From assembly GCA_038205395.1 (NCBI GenBank), contig JBBRBX010000004.1, positions 22,013-86,012 of the forward strand: a DNA stretch of 64,000 nucleotides. The letters are read 5' to 3'. The translations under genes were made by a program, and so were the position numbers. The DNA comes from Fredericiella sp038205395. GTDB lineage: Bacteria; Chloroflexota; Anaerolineae; Caldilineales; Caldilineaceae. Under the pieces are notes generated by a model. The model was not told where the DNA came from, did not search any database, and saw nothing but the letters and a program-made list of their open reading frames with translations. This document shows positions 18,174 through 27,270 of the stretch, in pieces. How positions within the stretch are numbered: the stretch's first letter is position 1; every line of letters begins with the position of its first letter.

Positions 18174-18484
18174 ACAACTACCTCATTGGGTTTGGGGCGA
18201 TCCACAGCATAGGCCGTAATTACCTTGCCCCTGTCGCTGTCAAAATGAACACACACCTTCAAAAACTGTTCCGGCATATCCCAAATAGCACCCTGCTTGT
18301 AGTAGTTCTCAACCAAGTCATCGTTGACGTCGCACGTGATGAGATCGGGAGCTTCAACGGCAAGCAGGATATACTCAATTTCTACACCAGGATGGCGGAC
18401 AATGATGTGTGCAAAATACCTGTTTTCGTACAGAAGTACATTGTTGCGGCGCGGGTCCCAGGCGTTAATCAGAACGACTGCCAT
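18161..18484 (-). CDS. PBECR/EndoU-like small protein, possible RNase toxin
   Basis: This 107-residue protein has the layout of the phage-Barnase-EndoU-ColicinE5/D-RelE-like nucleases: HIIVRHPGVE near residue 26, a helix with ILLAVEAPDLIT, then KVCVHFD and a closing GKVITAYAVDRP. In that superfamily the early RHP and the late TAY motifs frame the active site. The gene has its own good promoter 40-65 bases upstream and overlaps the DUF2283-like gene by 13 bases, toxin first. Its region is A+T-richer than the BREX genes (26 G/C in 60 at 18241-18300), a sign of later insertion. Toxin activity is inference; the fold call is by eye. Confidence 0.6.
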   Translation of the reverse strand: MAVVLINAWDPRRNNVLLYENRYFAHIIVRHPGVEIEYILLAVEAPDLITCDVNDDLVENYYKQGAIWDMPEQFLKVCVHFDSDRGKVITAYAVDRPKPNEVVVWKP

Positions 18485-18519
18485 ACATGCTCAGTTCCAT
18501 AACGGGGTTTATAGTATTT

Positions 18520-18549
18520 AGGATAAAGGATAACCTGGCAGCTTGTCAA
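18520..18549 (-). promoter_or_regulatory. Promoter of the toxin-antitoxin-like pair
   Basis: On the minus strand TTGACA (18544-18549), an 18-base spacer and TATCCT (18520-18525) lie between the brxC stop and the small-gene start at 18484. The cassette is thus probably transcribed on its own as well as by readthrough. Confidence 0.6.
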
Positions 18550-18570
18550 TAGAACGACCATTCTGGTTTT

Positions 18571-21500
18571 TCAGCCGATCTGCACTTGTTTGCCTGTTTT
18601 GAGCGCATCCAGCATGGCGCTGCGCAAGGCGGCCAGGTAGCCGTCCACATCGACCTCGTCGGCAAGCCGGCGCTTGGGAAAGGCGACGAATAATTGGGTG
18701 GCGGCGATGCATTCGACCACTTTGGGCCGCCCGCCGTCGCCGTTATCGCCGTCGTCGCCGCCAGGGGGGGAATACGGCTGTGGCGTGCGTACAGCCGCTG
18801 ACCCGGCCATCACCTTGCGCTGCATCTCTGTGTAGCTGGTTTCGTCAAAGTGCCGCACCTTCTCGCGCAGAACCGCGATCAAGCTCTGCTTCTTTAGTGC
18901 CTGTGCGAGCTGGCGGAAAGGTTGCGCAACTTCTTCCTGCTGGGCGGGCGTAAGGTCATTGTACTCGGCCATGGCCGCCAGCCGCTGCCGGCGCTCCTCC
19001 ACCTGGGCCAGCGCCTGGGCTTTTTCCGCTTCGACGCGGGCTTCCACGACGGCGCGGATACCGTCGAGCAGGCTCTTGGCCTGCTGCATGCGGTTGCCCT
19101 GATAGCAGGCGGGGTCGGCCAGGATGGCCGCCAGTTGAGCGGCCTCGTCGCCGGCCACATAGGTGAAGTTGGCATCCTGGGCCGCCAGATAGAGGCGCGC
19201 CTCACTGTATATCTGGCTTTGGCTGCCCTTCATAAAGCGGCGCAGGGGGTCAACCACCGCTTCTTTATCGTCGAGCAGGCTCTCCATCTGCGCCGGCAGA
19301 TCGACCAGATAGAAGTCGTAGTGCTTGCCCACCAGCGGGGTGATGGCTGCCAGCGGCCTGTTCAGGCTGGACAGGAAAGGGTAGTCGGCTTGCTGCGCCG
19401 CCAACTGCTGCAGCTCGGCGTGCAGTGTGGCCAGGGCGGCGGCGGTTGCCTGCGCCAGCGCCTTAGCCTCGCTGCCGTGCGCCGGCGCGCCAAAGTATTC
19501 GTTGTAGAATTCCTTGAGCCGCCGCACTTGCGCTGGGCTGAAGTCGGTCTGCGGCGTGATGACGATTTGGCCAAAGTCGCGCGTGTTGCGCAGCGCCGCT
19601 TCCAGTGCGGCATCTTCCAGTAGATTGGCGTCACGGCGCAGTTCGATTTTGCCGCGCGCAGAAAGCTTCGCCAGGTTGCACTGTACTGCCGCCAGGCTCC
19701 AGCCGTAAGGCTTGCGCTGGAAGCGCGTGACCAGCGCCTGGATCACCGTGCGCAGCCCCTCGCGCTGGTTGGCCTGCATGTGCGCCAGCAGTTCGCCCTC
19801 CGCCTCGCTAAGGCCGGCCCCGTCGTCGCCATACAGCGTTGCAGCGGGCTGCAGAAAGCCGGCAATGTCGGTTTCGCTGTAGGCAATGCCGCGCAGCATA
19901 CTCAGGTGGGGATAGGCGCGCACCAGCAGGTCGTAAAAGCCGTTGATGACGCGCCCGCGCGGTTCGCTGCCGGAGATGTCGAGTTCCTGGCCGTCGACAA
20001 CCAGTGTGGCTTGCGCGGCCAGCTCCAGGAGCAGGGTGCGCAGGCGCGCCTGGCGCTCGCCGTTCTGCGCCTGCTTTTCGATCAAAATGTGGCGCACCGA
20101 TTCGCTCTGCGCCGTGGTCAGGTTCTGGCGGATGTACTTGTCCGTTTGTGTGTACTGCAGCACGTCAGCCATCAGCCGAGCGTTGGGCGGCAGCACGACC
20201 AGCAGTTCGCTGCGCCCCATCGACTGCGCTTTCAACATAGTCAGGCTGCCGGCGTGCTCATAGAACGGGCTAATCAAATGAATCGCCAGCTCCTGGTCGT
20301 GTCCCATCAGCTGGCCGTCCACCTTGCGTGCGAAGGCGTAGTCCTGGCTGTTGGCGTCGTAGCGGATTTTGCGCTCTTTGAGTACATAATCAAAGAAGAG
20401 TTCGTTCAGTTGGCCGGCTACAGCGTCATTCTCGACTTCGGTGTTCTTGATTTCCCGCTCGACATCTTTTTCCTCATTGGTAAGGTACTCATAAACATCG
20501 CCTACGCGCTGGATGTAGGTCTGTTGTTCGAGCAAGTTGAGCGCCTCCTCGATCTGCTTGCGCAGCGCGGGCAGGTCCACCCCAAATGCAGGCAGCAGGA
20601 GCACAGTCAGATTGCGCAGCGTGGCTTTGAAGCCGCGCACGTACTTGACCAGGAAGAGCGCCTTCAGCGGCTTGATGGCCTGCGGATCGTCCAGGTTGGC
20701 CTCGGCCGTCAGAATCGAGGCCTGGCTCTCTGCCTTGAGCGTACTGCGGATGCCCTCGAACATCAGGTCAAAGGTAGCCAGCGATGCCAACGGCTCATTC
20801 GCCATGCGCACAGCCACCTGCTGAAAAACCGAGAGCAGCGAGCGCTCGCCCACCGAACTATGTTTGCCTTCAAAGGCGTTATGGTCGGACAGCCCGCGCA
20901 GAGCGGCCTGAAAGAGCGGGAATTGGTAGGAGACAAATGGGTAGCTGTGCACAAACTCATCGCGGTTGCGAAAGTTGCGGTAGACGATCGAGTTGTCGGC
21001 AAAATCAAACAGGGTCTTGAAATTGTTGTGTTCGCGCTCATACACCTCTGTGAGCAAGTCGACGCCGGCGCTGTTCTTTTGCAGCAGGCGGCGGCGGATG
21101 ACCTCGGCCACGTCGGCGCTGGTCAGCTTCATGCGCGTGGCAAAGCGTGCCATAATTTTGGAAAAATCATTGGCCGTCTTTTTGCTCATTTCGCCCACCA
21201 CTTCGCCCATCTCCTCTTGCGCCGTGACAATGATCCAGGCGCGCCCGCGACTTTTGGAGGCGAGGCTCTCGGCGATAGTCTGCAGGTTGGTCATCAGCCT
21301 GACGTTGTTGGCGATATATTGGCCGGCCTCATCGACAAAGAAGTTGAGACGAAAGTCGGCGGGCCGGCGCTGGAGAAAGGATTCCACTTGGTTGGCGAAG
21401 TCTTCAATCGACATCTTATATTCCTTGCGGTACTTGTCCAGGATGGCCTGGGCGTCGGCAGCGGGTGCGCCGGTGGCGTCAGCATAGGCAGCGGCTATGC

Positions 21501-22116
21501 TGCGACCTTCCAGCAGCGCCTGCTCGCGCCCAACTTCCCACGCCTTGCCGGCCACACGGCGATAGGCTTCCTGAAAGGCAGCGTACTGTGCGCGGCTGTC
21601 CAGGTCGCGCTCGAACTGGGCGATATAGCCTTGTTTGCCGTAGTAGCCGCAGCTTTCGTCAAAGACCTTGACAAAGACCGCCAGCAGGGCGTCGATCTGC
21701 TCCTTGCTGATCACATCAGCCTTTTGGTCGATGTTAAAGAGAATGCTCTTGGAGGGTATGGCGGCGGCCTTGCTCAGGTCGCCGCGCAGCATGGCATTGC
21801 TCTGGACTTCTTCTTTGGCCAGAAACAGGTCGAGCACTGCTGCGCCTTCCACCTGCCGGTTTTCCAACAGCAGGGCCAGCATTTTGAGCAGATGCGACTT
21901 GCCCGAACCGAAAAAGCCTGAAATCCAGACCCCATTGGCGTTGGTGTAGTGGGTATATGCGCCTAAGAACTCCTCCAGCCGCTTGGCCAGTTCGTTGGTG
22001 AGGATGTACTCCTCCACCTCGTTGCGCAGCCTCGCCTGGTCGTCAGCTTTGATTACGCCCTCAATCGGGCGGTCGATGGGCTTGGCAAAAATAGCGGACA
22101 GGGTAGATGCGGTCAT
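18571..22116 (-). CDS. brxC: BREX P-loop ATPase BrxC
   Basis: BrxC (PglY-type) is the large STAND-like ATPase of type 1 BREX. The 1181 residues have Walker A GFFGSGKSH (67-75) and a Walker B-like FFVDEAGQY near 260, followed by long helical regions, as usual for the family and close to its usual ~1200 length. The start ATG is seven bases after the brxB stop. It ends 87 bases before the toxin-like gene, so the operon is interrupted here by the inserted cassette. Long open frames on the opposite strand through this gene are codon-bias shadows. Confidence 0.96.
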   Translation of the reverse strand: MTASTLSAIFAKPIDRPIEGVIKADDQARLRNEVEEYILTNELAKRLEEFLGAYTHYTNANGVWISGFFGSGKSHLLKMLALLLENRQVEGAAVLDLFLAKEEVQSNAMLRGDLSKAAAIPSKSILFNIDQKADVISKEQIDALLAVFVKVFDESCGYYGKQGYIAQFERDLDSRAQYAAFQEAYRRVAGKAWEVGREQALLEGRSIAAAYADATGAPAADAQAILDKYRKEYKMSIEDFANQVESFLQRRPADFRLNFFVDEAGQYIANNVRLMTNLQTIAESLASKSRGRAWIIVTAQEEMGEVVGEMSKKTANDFSKIMARFATRMKLTSADVAEVIRRRLLQKNSAGVDLLTEVYEREHNNFKTLFDFADNSIVYRNFRNRDEFVHSYPFVSYQFPLFQAALRGLSDHNAFEGKHSSVGERSLLSVFQQVAVRMANEPLASLATFDLMFEGIRSTLKAESQASILTAEANLDDPQAIKPLKALFLVKYVRGFKATLRNLTVLLLPAFGVDLPALRKQIEEALNLLEQQTYIQRVGDVYEYLTNEEKDVEREIKNTEVENDAVAGQLNELFFDYVLKERKIRYDANSQDYAFARKVDGQLMGHDQELAIHLISPFYEHAGSLTMLKAQSMGRSELLVVLPPNARLMADVLQYTQTDKYIRQNLTTAQSESVRHILIEKQAQNGERQARLRTLLLELAAQATLVVDGQELDISGSEPRGRVINGFYDLLVRAYPHLSMLRGIAYSETDIAGFLQPAATLYGDDGAGLSEAEGELLAHMQANQREGLRTVIQALVTRFQRKPYGWSLAAVQCNLAKLSARGKIELRRDANLLEDAALEAALRNTRDFGQIVITPQTDFSPAQVRRLKEFYNEYFGAPAHGSEAKALAQATAAALATLHAELQQLAAQQADYPFLSSLNRPLAAITPLVGKHYDFYLVDLPAQMESLLDDKEAVVDPLRRFMKGSQSQIYSEARLYLAAQDANFTYVAGDEAAQLAAILADPACYQGNRMQQAKSLLDGIRAVVEARVEAEKAQALAQVEERRQRLAAMAEYNDLTPAQQEEVAQPFRQLAQALKKQSLIAVLREKVRHFDETSYTEMQRKVMAGSAAVRTPQPYSPPGGDDGDNGDGGRPKVVECIAATQLFVAFPKRRLADEVDVDGYLAALRSAMLDALKTGKQVQIG

Positions 22117-22123
22117 GGCGCTG

Positions 22124-22747
22124 CTAGGCCTCTACATGATAGATATTAAACGCGCGGTAATATTTGTCGTCGTGCGGGATGTCAAACAGGTTGAGCGAAG
22201 TGCCCGTCTCGCGTTTCTGATCATAGTCACCCGGAAAGAACAGCACGGTCGGGTGGCGCTTGGCATAACGCTGCAGGTTGTTGAGCACGTTGTGCGAACG
22301 GATATACGGGAACACTTCCCCCACGCCGGTGAGAAACAGAATGTCAAACGGCTGCGTATCCAGCCTGGCAGCGATGGCCGGGACCAGGTGCGTCTCAGGG
22401 TCCAGCACGTTTTGCAATGTTTCCAGCAGTTGATCTTTGGGCGTCTCGCTTTCAACTGCCAGCAGTTGATCCCAGATGCCCCTCTCCTGCAGCAGCGTGA
22501 TGGACAAATCGTACAAATCTACTTCCAGCACCTGGATGCCTTTTTCGAGCGCCAGTCGGGCAGCGAGTTGGTGCGCCAGCCGCTGCATTTCGACTGCTTC
22601 GCGCGGCGCGTACGGGCAGATAAAGAAGGGCACCTCGTTGCCGATCCCGCGCATTTCCAAAAAGCGCGAGCTGGCGCAGAGCGCCAGGAGACGGTCAAAG
22701 CGCTCTGGTATGCTCAGGCGGCGGGCGTCGTCGTCGGTTGAATCCAT
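22124..22747 (-). CDS. brxB: BREX protein BrxB (DUF1788)
   Basis: The 207-residue protein fits BrxB: an N-terminal helical part, then IQVLEVDLYDLSI near 80, a conserved LFLTGVGEVFPYIRSHNVLNNLQ-like segment in the 150s-170s (shortened here) and a closing PHDDKYYRAFNI. BrxB is a core BREX component of unknown biochemical role. Its ATG lies 34 bases inside the 3' end of brxA, and the stop is seven bases before brxC, so the three genes are translated from one message. Confidence 0.94.
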   Translation of the reverse strand: MDSTDDDARRLSIPERFDRLLALCASSRFLEMRGIGNEVPFFICPYAPREAVEMQRLAHQLAARLALEKGIQVLEVDLYDLSITLLQERGIWDQLLAVESETPKDQLLETLQNVLDPETHLVPAIAARLDTQPFDILFLTGVGEVFPYIRSHNVLNNLQRYAKRHPTVLFFPGDYDQKRETGTSLNLFDIPHDDKYYRAFNIYHVEA

Positions 22748-23349
22748 TGCTGCAACTCTCGTTGGCTTGTCGGAAAAAGAGCAAAGTGCTGCGGGTCGTC
22801 GGCAGCGATGGCTGCCGCCAGGTGCGGCGCCGGCAGCGCCGGCACGATGCGCAGGCTCGCGTCAACCAGTTCCGCCTCGCGCATTGTCTTAAAGACGATC
22901 TGGCGCTGTTTGCTGCGCGTAGCCGGGGCCACGCCTGCCACCTCAGGATGCCATTCCGCTTTGCGTTCAAAAAACAGGTCATAGTCGCTCAGCGCCAACT
23001 GCAGGTCGAGGCGCAGGTATTTTTCCTGCACTATTTCCACGGCAAAATCATAGATGAACCGATAGCGCTTGCAGACGGCCAGCCACAGCAGATAGCGCTG
23101 GTCGCCCGGCGCGGCGTCGTTCAGCAGCAGCAGCTCCGCCGCAGTCAACTGCTTCAGGCGGGAGATTCCCTCGCGGCAGATGCGCTGCGAAGCATTGGCC
23201 GTGCGCATCTGCAGCAGGTTTGCGGCGACCACCCTGGCGCGCACGGCAGCCCAATCTTCCGTTTGGGCATAGAGATTGGCCAGCAGCAGTGACTCGCGAT
23301 AGAGCAGTGCGGCGGTCGTGAAGGACATGCTGTAGCGTGGGCGGTTCAT
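22714..23349 (-). CDS. brxA: BREX protein BrxA
   Basis: This 211-residue protein opens the BREX operon. It has the BrxA N-terminus (YSMSFTTAALLYRESLLLA near 6-24), the helix-rich middle with RYLLWLAVCKRYRFIYDFA and the FFERKAEWHPEV segment near 135-146. BrxA is a NusB-like helical DNA-binding protein. An in-frame ATG at 23328 is an alternative start. A 97-base region upstream carries an extended -10 promoter; the gene overlaps brxB by 34 bases. Confidence 0.93.
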   Translation of the reverse strand: MNRPRYSMSFTTAALLYRESLLLANLYAQTEDWAAVRARVVAANLLQMRTANASQRICREGISRLKQLTAAELLLLNDAAPGDQRYLLWLAVCKRYRFIYDFAVEIVQEKYLRLDLQLALSDYDLFFERKAEWHPEVAGVAPATRSKQRQIVFKTMREAELVDASLRIVPALPAPHLAAAIAADDPQHFALFPTSQRELQQWIQPTTTPAA

Positions 23350-23382
23350 AGGCAGCGTGCTCTCTGATCTTGGTTGGCAGCC

Positions 23383-23391
23383 AGTATAACA
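23383..23391 (-). promoter_or_regulatory. brxA: Extended -10 promoter of the BREX operon
   Basis: On the minus strand TG-T-TATACT lies 34-42 bases upstream of the brxA start, predicting a leader of under 30 bases. No matching -35 is seen, as is common with extended -10 promoters. Confidence 0.6.
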
Positions 23392-23518
23392 TGGGCTAGC
23401 GCCGGCTTCCCAGTCGTAAACTGGACGAAAGGGTAGGTTGTCGCTATGCTGGTGTGCAAAACCATCTTCTCCATTACTGAATCAAAATTGCCTTTGTACA
23501 GCAAAAAGGAAAACCGTC

Positions 23519-24691
23519 GTGGATCACGCCCAACGCAAACATGTTACTGTACTCGGCGCCGGCCTGGTGGGCAGCGCTATTGTGGCCGACCTGGCCCAGG
23601 ATGCCGATCTGGCCGTCACCGCTATCGATGCCAGTCCCGCCGCGCTGGCACGGTTGGCGGCGGCCGGCGTGCGCATCCAGGTCGCAGATCTGGCGGCGCC
23701 GGGCGCGATTGCGCCGCTGGTGGCGGAGGCCGATCTGGTGGTGCTGGCCGTGCCGGGGTTTATGGGCTACGCCGCTCTGCGCCAGGTGATCGAGGCCGGC
23801 AAACCGGTGGTGGATATTTCGTTTTTCAGTGAAGACGCTTTTGGGCTGGACGAGCTGGCCAAGGCCAAGGGCGTGACCGCCGTGGTTGACTGCGGCGTGG
23901 CCCCCGGCATGGCCAACATCATTGCCGGCCATGTCGAGGGTCAACTCGACCGCATCGACCGCTATCTGTGCTATGTCGGCGGGCTGCCCAAGCTGCGCCG
24001 CTGGCCGTTTGAATACAAGGCGGTCTTTTCACCCATCGATGTGATCGAGGAGTACACGCGCCCGGCCCGCTTTGTCGAACACGGCCAGGTGGTCGTGCGC
24101 CCGGCGCTTTCCGGCGTGGAATTGATCAACCTGCCCGGCGTAGGCACGTTGGAGGCGTTTAACACGGATGGCCTGCGCTCGCTGATGCGCACCTTTGCGG
24201 CCCCTGATATGAAGGAGATGACGCTGCGTTATCCCGGACATGCCAACCTGATGGCTGTGCTGCGCGAGAGCGGCTTTTTTGGCGACAAAGCAATCCTCGT
24301 CGATGGGCAGCCGGTGCGCCCGCTGGCGCTGACAGCTCGGCTGCTTTTTGACCAGTGGAAGCTGCAGCCGGGTGAGGAGGATTTCACCGTGATGCGCGTC
24401 GTGATTGAGGGGCGCAAACAGGGGCGGCGGCTGCGCTACACCTACGATCTGCTCGACAGCTACGATCGCGCCACCAACACCACCTCGATGGCGCGCACGA
24501 CGGGCTACACCTGCGCGCTGGTGGCGCGCCAACTGCTGGCAGGGAAGTTTGCGCAGATCGGCGTCTGCCCGCCGGAATATGTGGGGCGGACTTCCGGTTG
24601 CTACGCCCACCTGTCTGCGGGGCTGGCGGCGCGCGGCATTGTGTTGGCGGAGCGGGTGGAAGAAGAGGAGCCAAGCGACAGTGCGGTTTGA
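23519..24691 (+). CDS. Saccharopine dehydrogenase-like NAD(P) oxidoreductase
   Basis: The 390-residue protein starts with a Rossmann fold (VTVLGAGLVGSAIVADLA) and a second-strand acidic residue (AIDASP), and continues with VDCGVAPGMANIIAGH and a C-terminal catalytic-domain pattern (GTLEAFNTDGLRSL, LRYPGHA) typical of saccharopine dehydrogenase/carboxynorspermidine dehydrogenase-type enzymes. It could act in lysine metabolism or in polyamine synthesis; the sequence alone does not decide. The start is the GTG at 23519 with AAGGA eight bases upstream; the longer frame to 23438 has an implausible N-terminus. It is divergent from the BREX operon. Confidence 0.87.
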   Translation: MDHAQRKHVTVLGAGLVGSAIVADLAQDADLAVTAIDASPAALARLAAAGVRIQVADLAAPGAIAPLVAEADLVVLAVPGFMGYAALRQVIEAGKPVVDISFFSEDAFGLDELAKAKGVTAVVDCGVAPGMANIIAGHVEGQLDRIDRYLCYVGGLPKLRRWPFEYKAVFSPIDVIEEYTRPARFVEHGQVVVRPALSGVELINLPGVGTLEAFNTDGLRSLMRTFAAPDMKEMTLRYPGHANLMAVLRESGFFGDKAILVDGQPVRPLALTARLLFDQWKLQPGEEDFTVMRVVIEGRKQGRRLRYTYDLLDSYDRATNTTSMARTTGYTCALVARQLLAGKFAQIGVCPPEYVGRTSGCYAHLSAGLAARGIVLAERVEEEEPSDSAV

Positions 24692-24854
24692 GTAGACCGA
24701 GCAACCGGTCGCCCGCATGGATCGGGAACCATTCACAAAACGCGTACAAAGCAATACATTTTTTATAGCAACGCTTCTGTAGAATAGAGCGTACTGATAC
24801 TCGCAATTTTTTTGCGCCAATTTTATCGTCACTGCCAACAAAGGAGCGCATCTT

Positions 24855-26081
24855 TTGCTACCGAGACATCCGAAACCGGCAATTTTGGCCCTGGGCACGG
24901 CGCTGCCCGGCTACATCATAAGCCAGGAAGCGATCGGCCGTTGGATGGCTGAATCGTTTGGCGACCAGCGCCGCCTGCAGCGGATTGTTCGTATGATCCA
25001 CAGCCAATCCGGCATTGACACCCGCTATTCCTGCGCGTCCGCCTATTTGGAGCCGCCGCAGCAGTCGCGCTTTGCCCCTGGCGTCGACCCTGCCAACAGC
25101 GCGACCACCGGCGAACGTATGCTGATCTACGAACGCGAGGCTCCGCCGTTGGGGACGTCAGCCGCACGCCAGGCGCTGGAGGCGTATGCGCAGCAGCGCA
25201 AGCAAAGCGTTGATCAGATTGCCGCCAGCGTGACCCATCTGATCGTTGTAAGCTGCACAGGGCTGTTTGCGCCCGGTCTGGACTTTGTGCTGGCCCAGGC
25301 GCTGCAACTGCCGGCGACGGTGCGCCGCACGCTGATCGGCTTTATGGGCTGCGCGGCAACCTTTAACGGGCTGCGCGCCGCCGCCGAGATTGTGGCGGGG
25401 CAGCCGCAGGCGCGCGTGCTGGTGGTGAGCGTGGAACTCTGTTCGCTGCACAACCAGCCCAGTGACGACTATGAACTGTTGGTGGGCGCCTCGATCTTCT
25501 CGGATGGGGCGTCGGCCTGTCTTGTCGGCTGCCCGACGCCGGGCGACAGCGACTTTTTCCGGCTGGACGACTTCTATACGGCGATCCAGCCGGACACCCA
25601 GGAGGAAATGGCCTGGAATATCCGCGACCACGGCTTTGTCCTGCGCCTTTCGCCGCGTGTGCCCAACCATCTGGCAGTGGCGGCGCCGGCGGCGCTGCAG
25701 GCAGTGTTTGGCGGAAAACGTCCGCGCTTCTGGGCCATCCACCCCGGCGGACGTGCCATCGTTGACCGGCTGGCCAATATTTTTGCGCTGCCGGCGGAAG
25801 CGCTGACGGCGACGCGCGAGGTGCTGCGGCAGTATGGCAACATGTCGTCGGCCACCATTCTCTTTGTGCTGGCGCAGATGCGCCGTCAGCTGCGTGAAGA
25901 GGCCGCGCACAACGCGCCGGCACAACCTGGGGAGCTAACGGGGGTGGCGATGGCGTTTGGGCCGGGGCTGGTGGTGGAGATGAGCCGCATGACCTATGTG
26001 CCGCCGCTGCCGCCGCTTTCGGAGCAGGAACATCGTGTGCACAGCTACAGCCAGAGGCGCACCCATGAACCGGCAGTCTGA
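24855..26081 (+). CDS. Type III polyketide synthase (chalcone synthase family)
   Basis: Type III PKSs condense acyl-CoA starters with malonyl-CoA to resorcinols or pyrones. The 408 residues carry the full catalytic triad: Cys166 in GFMGCAA, His296 in WAIHPGG and Asn329 in YGNMSSA. The TTG start at 24855 is supported by AAGGAG with an eight-base spacing. The gene overlaps the next by 17 bases and leads a three-gene operon with an FAD oxidoreductase and a methyltransferase-like protein, an arrangement that recalls alkylresorcinol or alkylquinone gene sets. The upstream ~160 bases are A+T-rich and should hold the promoter. The product is not predictable beyond a phenolic or pyrone lipid, which is inference. 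Confidence 0.93.
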   Translation: MLPRHPKPAILALGTALPGYIISQEAIGRWMAESFGDQRRLQRIVRMIHSQSGIDTRYSCASAYLEPPQQSRFAPGVDPANSATTGERMLIYEREAPPLGTSAARQALEAYAQQRKQSVDQIAASVTHLIVVSCTGLFAPGLDFVLAQALQLPATVRRTLIGFMGCAATFNGLRAAAEIVAGQPQARVLVVSVELCSLHNQPSDDYELLVGASIFSDGASACLVGCPTPGDSDFFRLDDFYTAIQPDTQEEMAWNIRDHGFVLRLSPRVPNHLAVAAPAALQAVFGGKRPRFWAIHPGGRAIVDRLANIFALPAEALTATREVLRQYGNMSSATILFVLAQMRRQLREEAAHNAPAQPGELTGVAMAFGPGLVVEMSRMTYVPPLPPLSEQEHRVHSYSQRRTHEPAV

Positions 26082-27270
26082 GGCAGAGCGCCTGCGCGAT
26101 GTGGTGGTGGTGGGCGCCGGTCTGGCGGGCAGCGGCGTCGCGGCGGCGCTGGCGCGGCGCGGCTGGGATGTGCTGCTGGTCGAGCGCGACCGGCTGCCGC
26201 GCCATAAGGTCTGCGGCGAGTTTTTGTCGCCGGAGGCGCAGGGCAGCTTGGCGCAACTTGGCCTGCTGGAGGCGGCGGCAGCGTTGGCGCCCGTCCCTTT
26301 GTATGGGGCTGCCATTACGACACCGGGTGGGGCGACCGTGGCGATGCCTCTGCCCGCCGCCGCCTGGGGTTTGAGCCGCTACGCCCTCGATGCCGGGTTG
26401 GCCGCAGGGGCGGCGCGCCATGGGGCTGAAGTGTGGCAGGGCGCCACGGTGCTCTCTGCGGCCCGGCAGGGGGAGCGCTGCCGGGTGAAGGTGCGTCGCG
26501 CCGTCAGGTCAGCCGGCGGCGCAAGCGCGGAGCGCGAGCAGTGCGTGACGGCGCGCGCGCTCATTATGGCCTGTGGCCGGCACAGCACCGCTGCGTTGCC
26601 CCCGCGTGACGCCGTGAGCGGGCAGGCACAGCAAGGATGGCGCCACTGTGTCGGGCTGAAATGTCACTATGAAAAGGTGACGATGGAGCCGCGTGTAGAG
26701 TTATACCTCTTCTCCGGCGGCTATGTCGGCATCAACCCCATCGAAGACGGGCGCGCCAATGTCTGTGTGCTGATTACCTACGCTGCTTTTCAAGCGGCAG
26801 GCAAATCTTTGGCCTGTGTGCTGGAGGAAGCGGTGCGCCGCCACCCTGAACTGGCGCGGCGGCTGCAGGGTGCGCGTCTTGTGACGCAGAGCGAATGTGC
26901 GGTGGCGCCGGTGGACACCCAGCGCACGCCTGCGCCGTGGGATGCCGCGCTGGCGGCCCCCTGTCTGGGCGACACGGCGGCCATGATCCCGCCGCTGGCG
27001 GGCGACGGCATGGCAATGGCTTTACGCTCCGCCGAACTTTGCTGTGCGCCGGCGGATGGCTATCTGCGCGGCGACCTGGCGCGCACGGAGTGGCAGGATG
27101 CCTATACGCGCGGCTGGCGCACTGAATTTGAGCAGCGGCTGTGGCTGGGGCGCAGCCTGCAAAGTGCGCTGACAACCCCGCTGTTGGGGGATGTGCTGGC
27201 GACTCTGGGGCAGCGGCTGCCGGGTGTGGCGCAGTGGCTGCTGGCCGGCACGCGCGGGCGGGCGCGATGA
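26065..27270 (+). CDS. FAD-dependent oxidoreductase, geranylgeranyl-reductase/hydroxylase-like
   Basis: The 401-residue protein has the FAD-binding dinucleotide motif VVVGAGLAGSG (14-24), the family motif KVCGEFLSPEA near 47 and the second FAD motif GDTAAMIPPLAGDGM near 310, as in geranylgeranyl reductase and aromatic hydroxylase-type flavoproteins. The start at 26065 has AGAGG upstream and overlaps the PKS gene by 17 bases; its stop overlaps the next start as ATGA. It would act on the product of the type III PKS, for instance by ring hydroxylation or side-chain reduction (inference from operon structure). Confidence 0.88.
   Translation: MNRQSEAERLRDVVVVGAGLAGSGVAAALARRGWDVLLVERDRLPRHKVCGEFLSPEAQGSLAQLGLLEAAAALAPVPLYGAAITTPGGATVAMPLPAAAWGLSRYALDAGLAAGAARHGAEVWQGATVLSAARQGERCRVKVRRAVRSAGGASAEREQCVTARALIMACGRHSTAALPPRDAVSGQAQQGWRHCVGLKCHYEKVTMEPRVELYLFSGGYVGINPIEDGRANVCVLITYAAFQAAGKSLACVLEEAVRRHPELARRLQGARLVTQSECAVAPVDTQRTPAPWDAALAAPCLGDTAAMIPPLAGDGMAMALRSAELCCAPADGYLRGDLARTEWQDAYTRGWRTEFEQRLWLGRSLQSALTTPLLGDVLATLGQRLPGVAQWLLAGTRGRAR

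Noticed and set aside
19780..21921. 713-codon plus-strand frame across brxC
   Set aside because: Antisense to brxC with its Walker motifs; His/Gln/Arg-rich translation typical of shadows.
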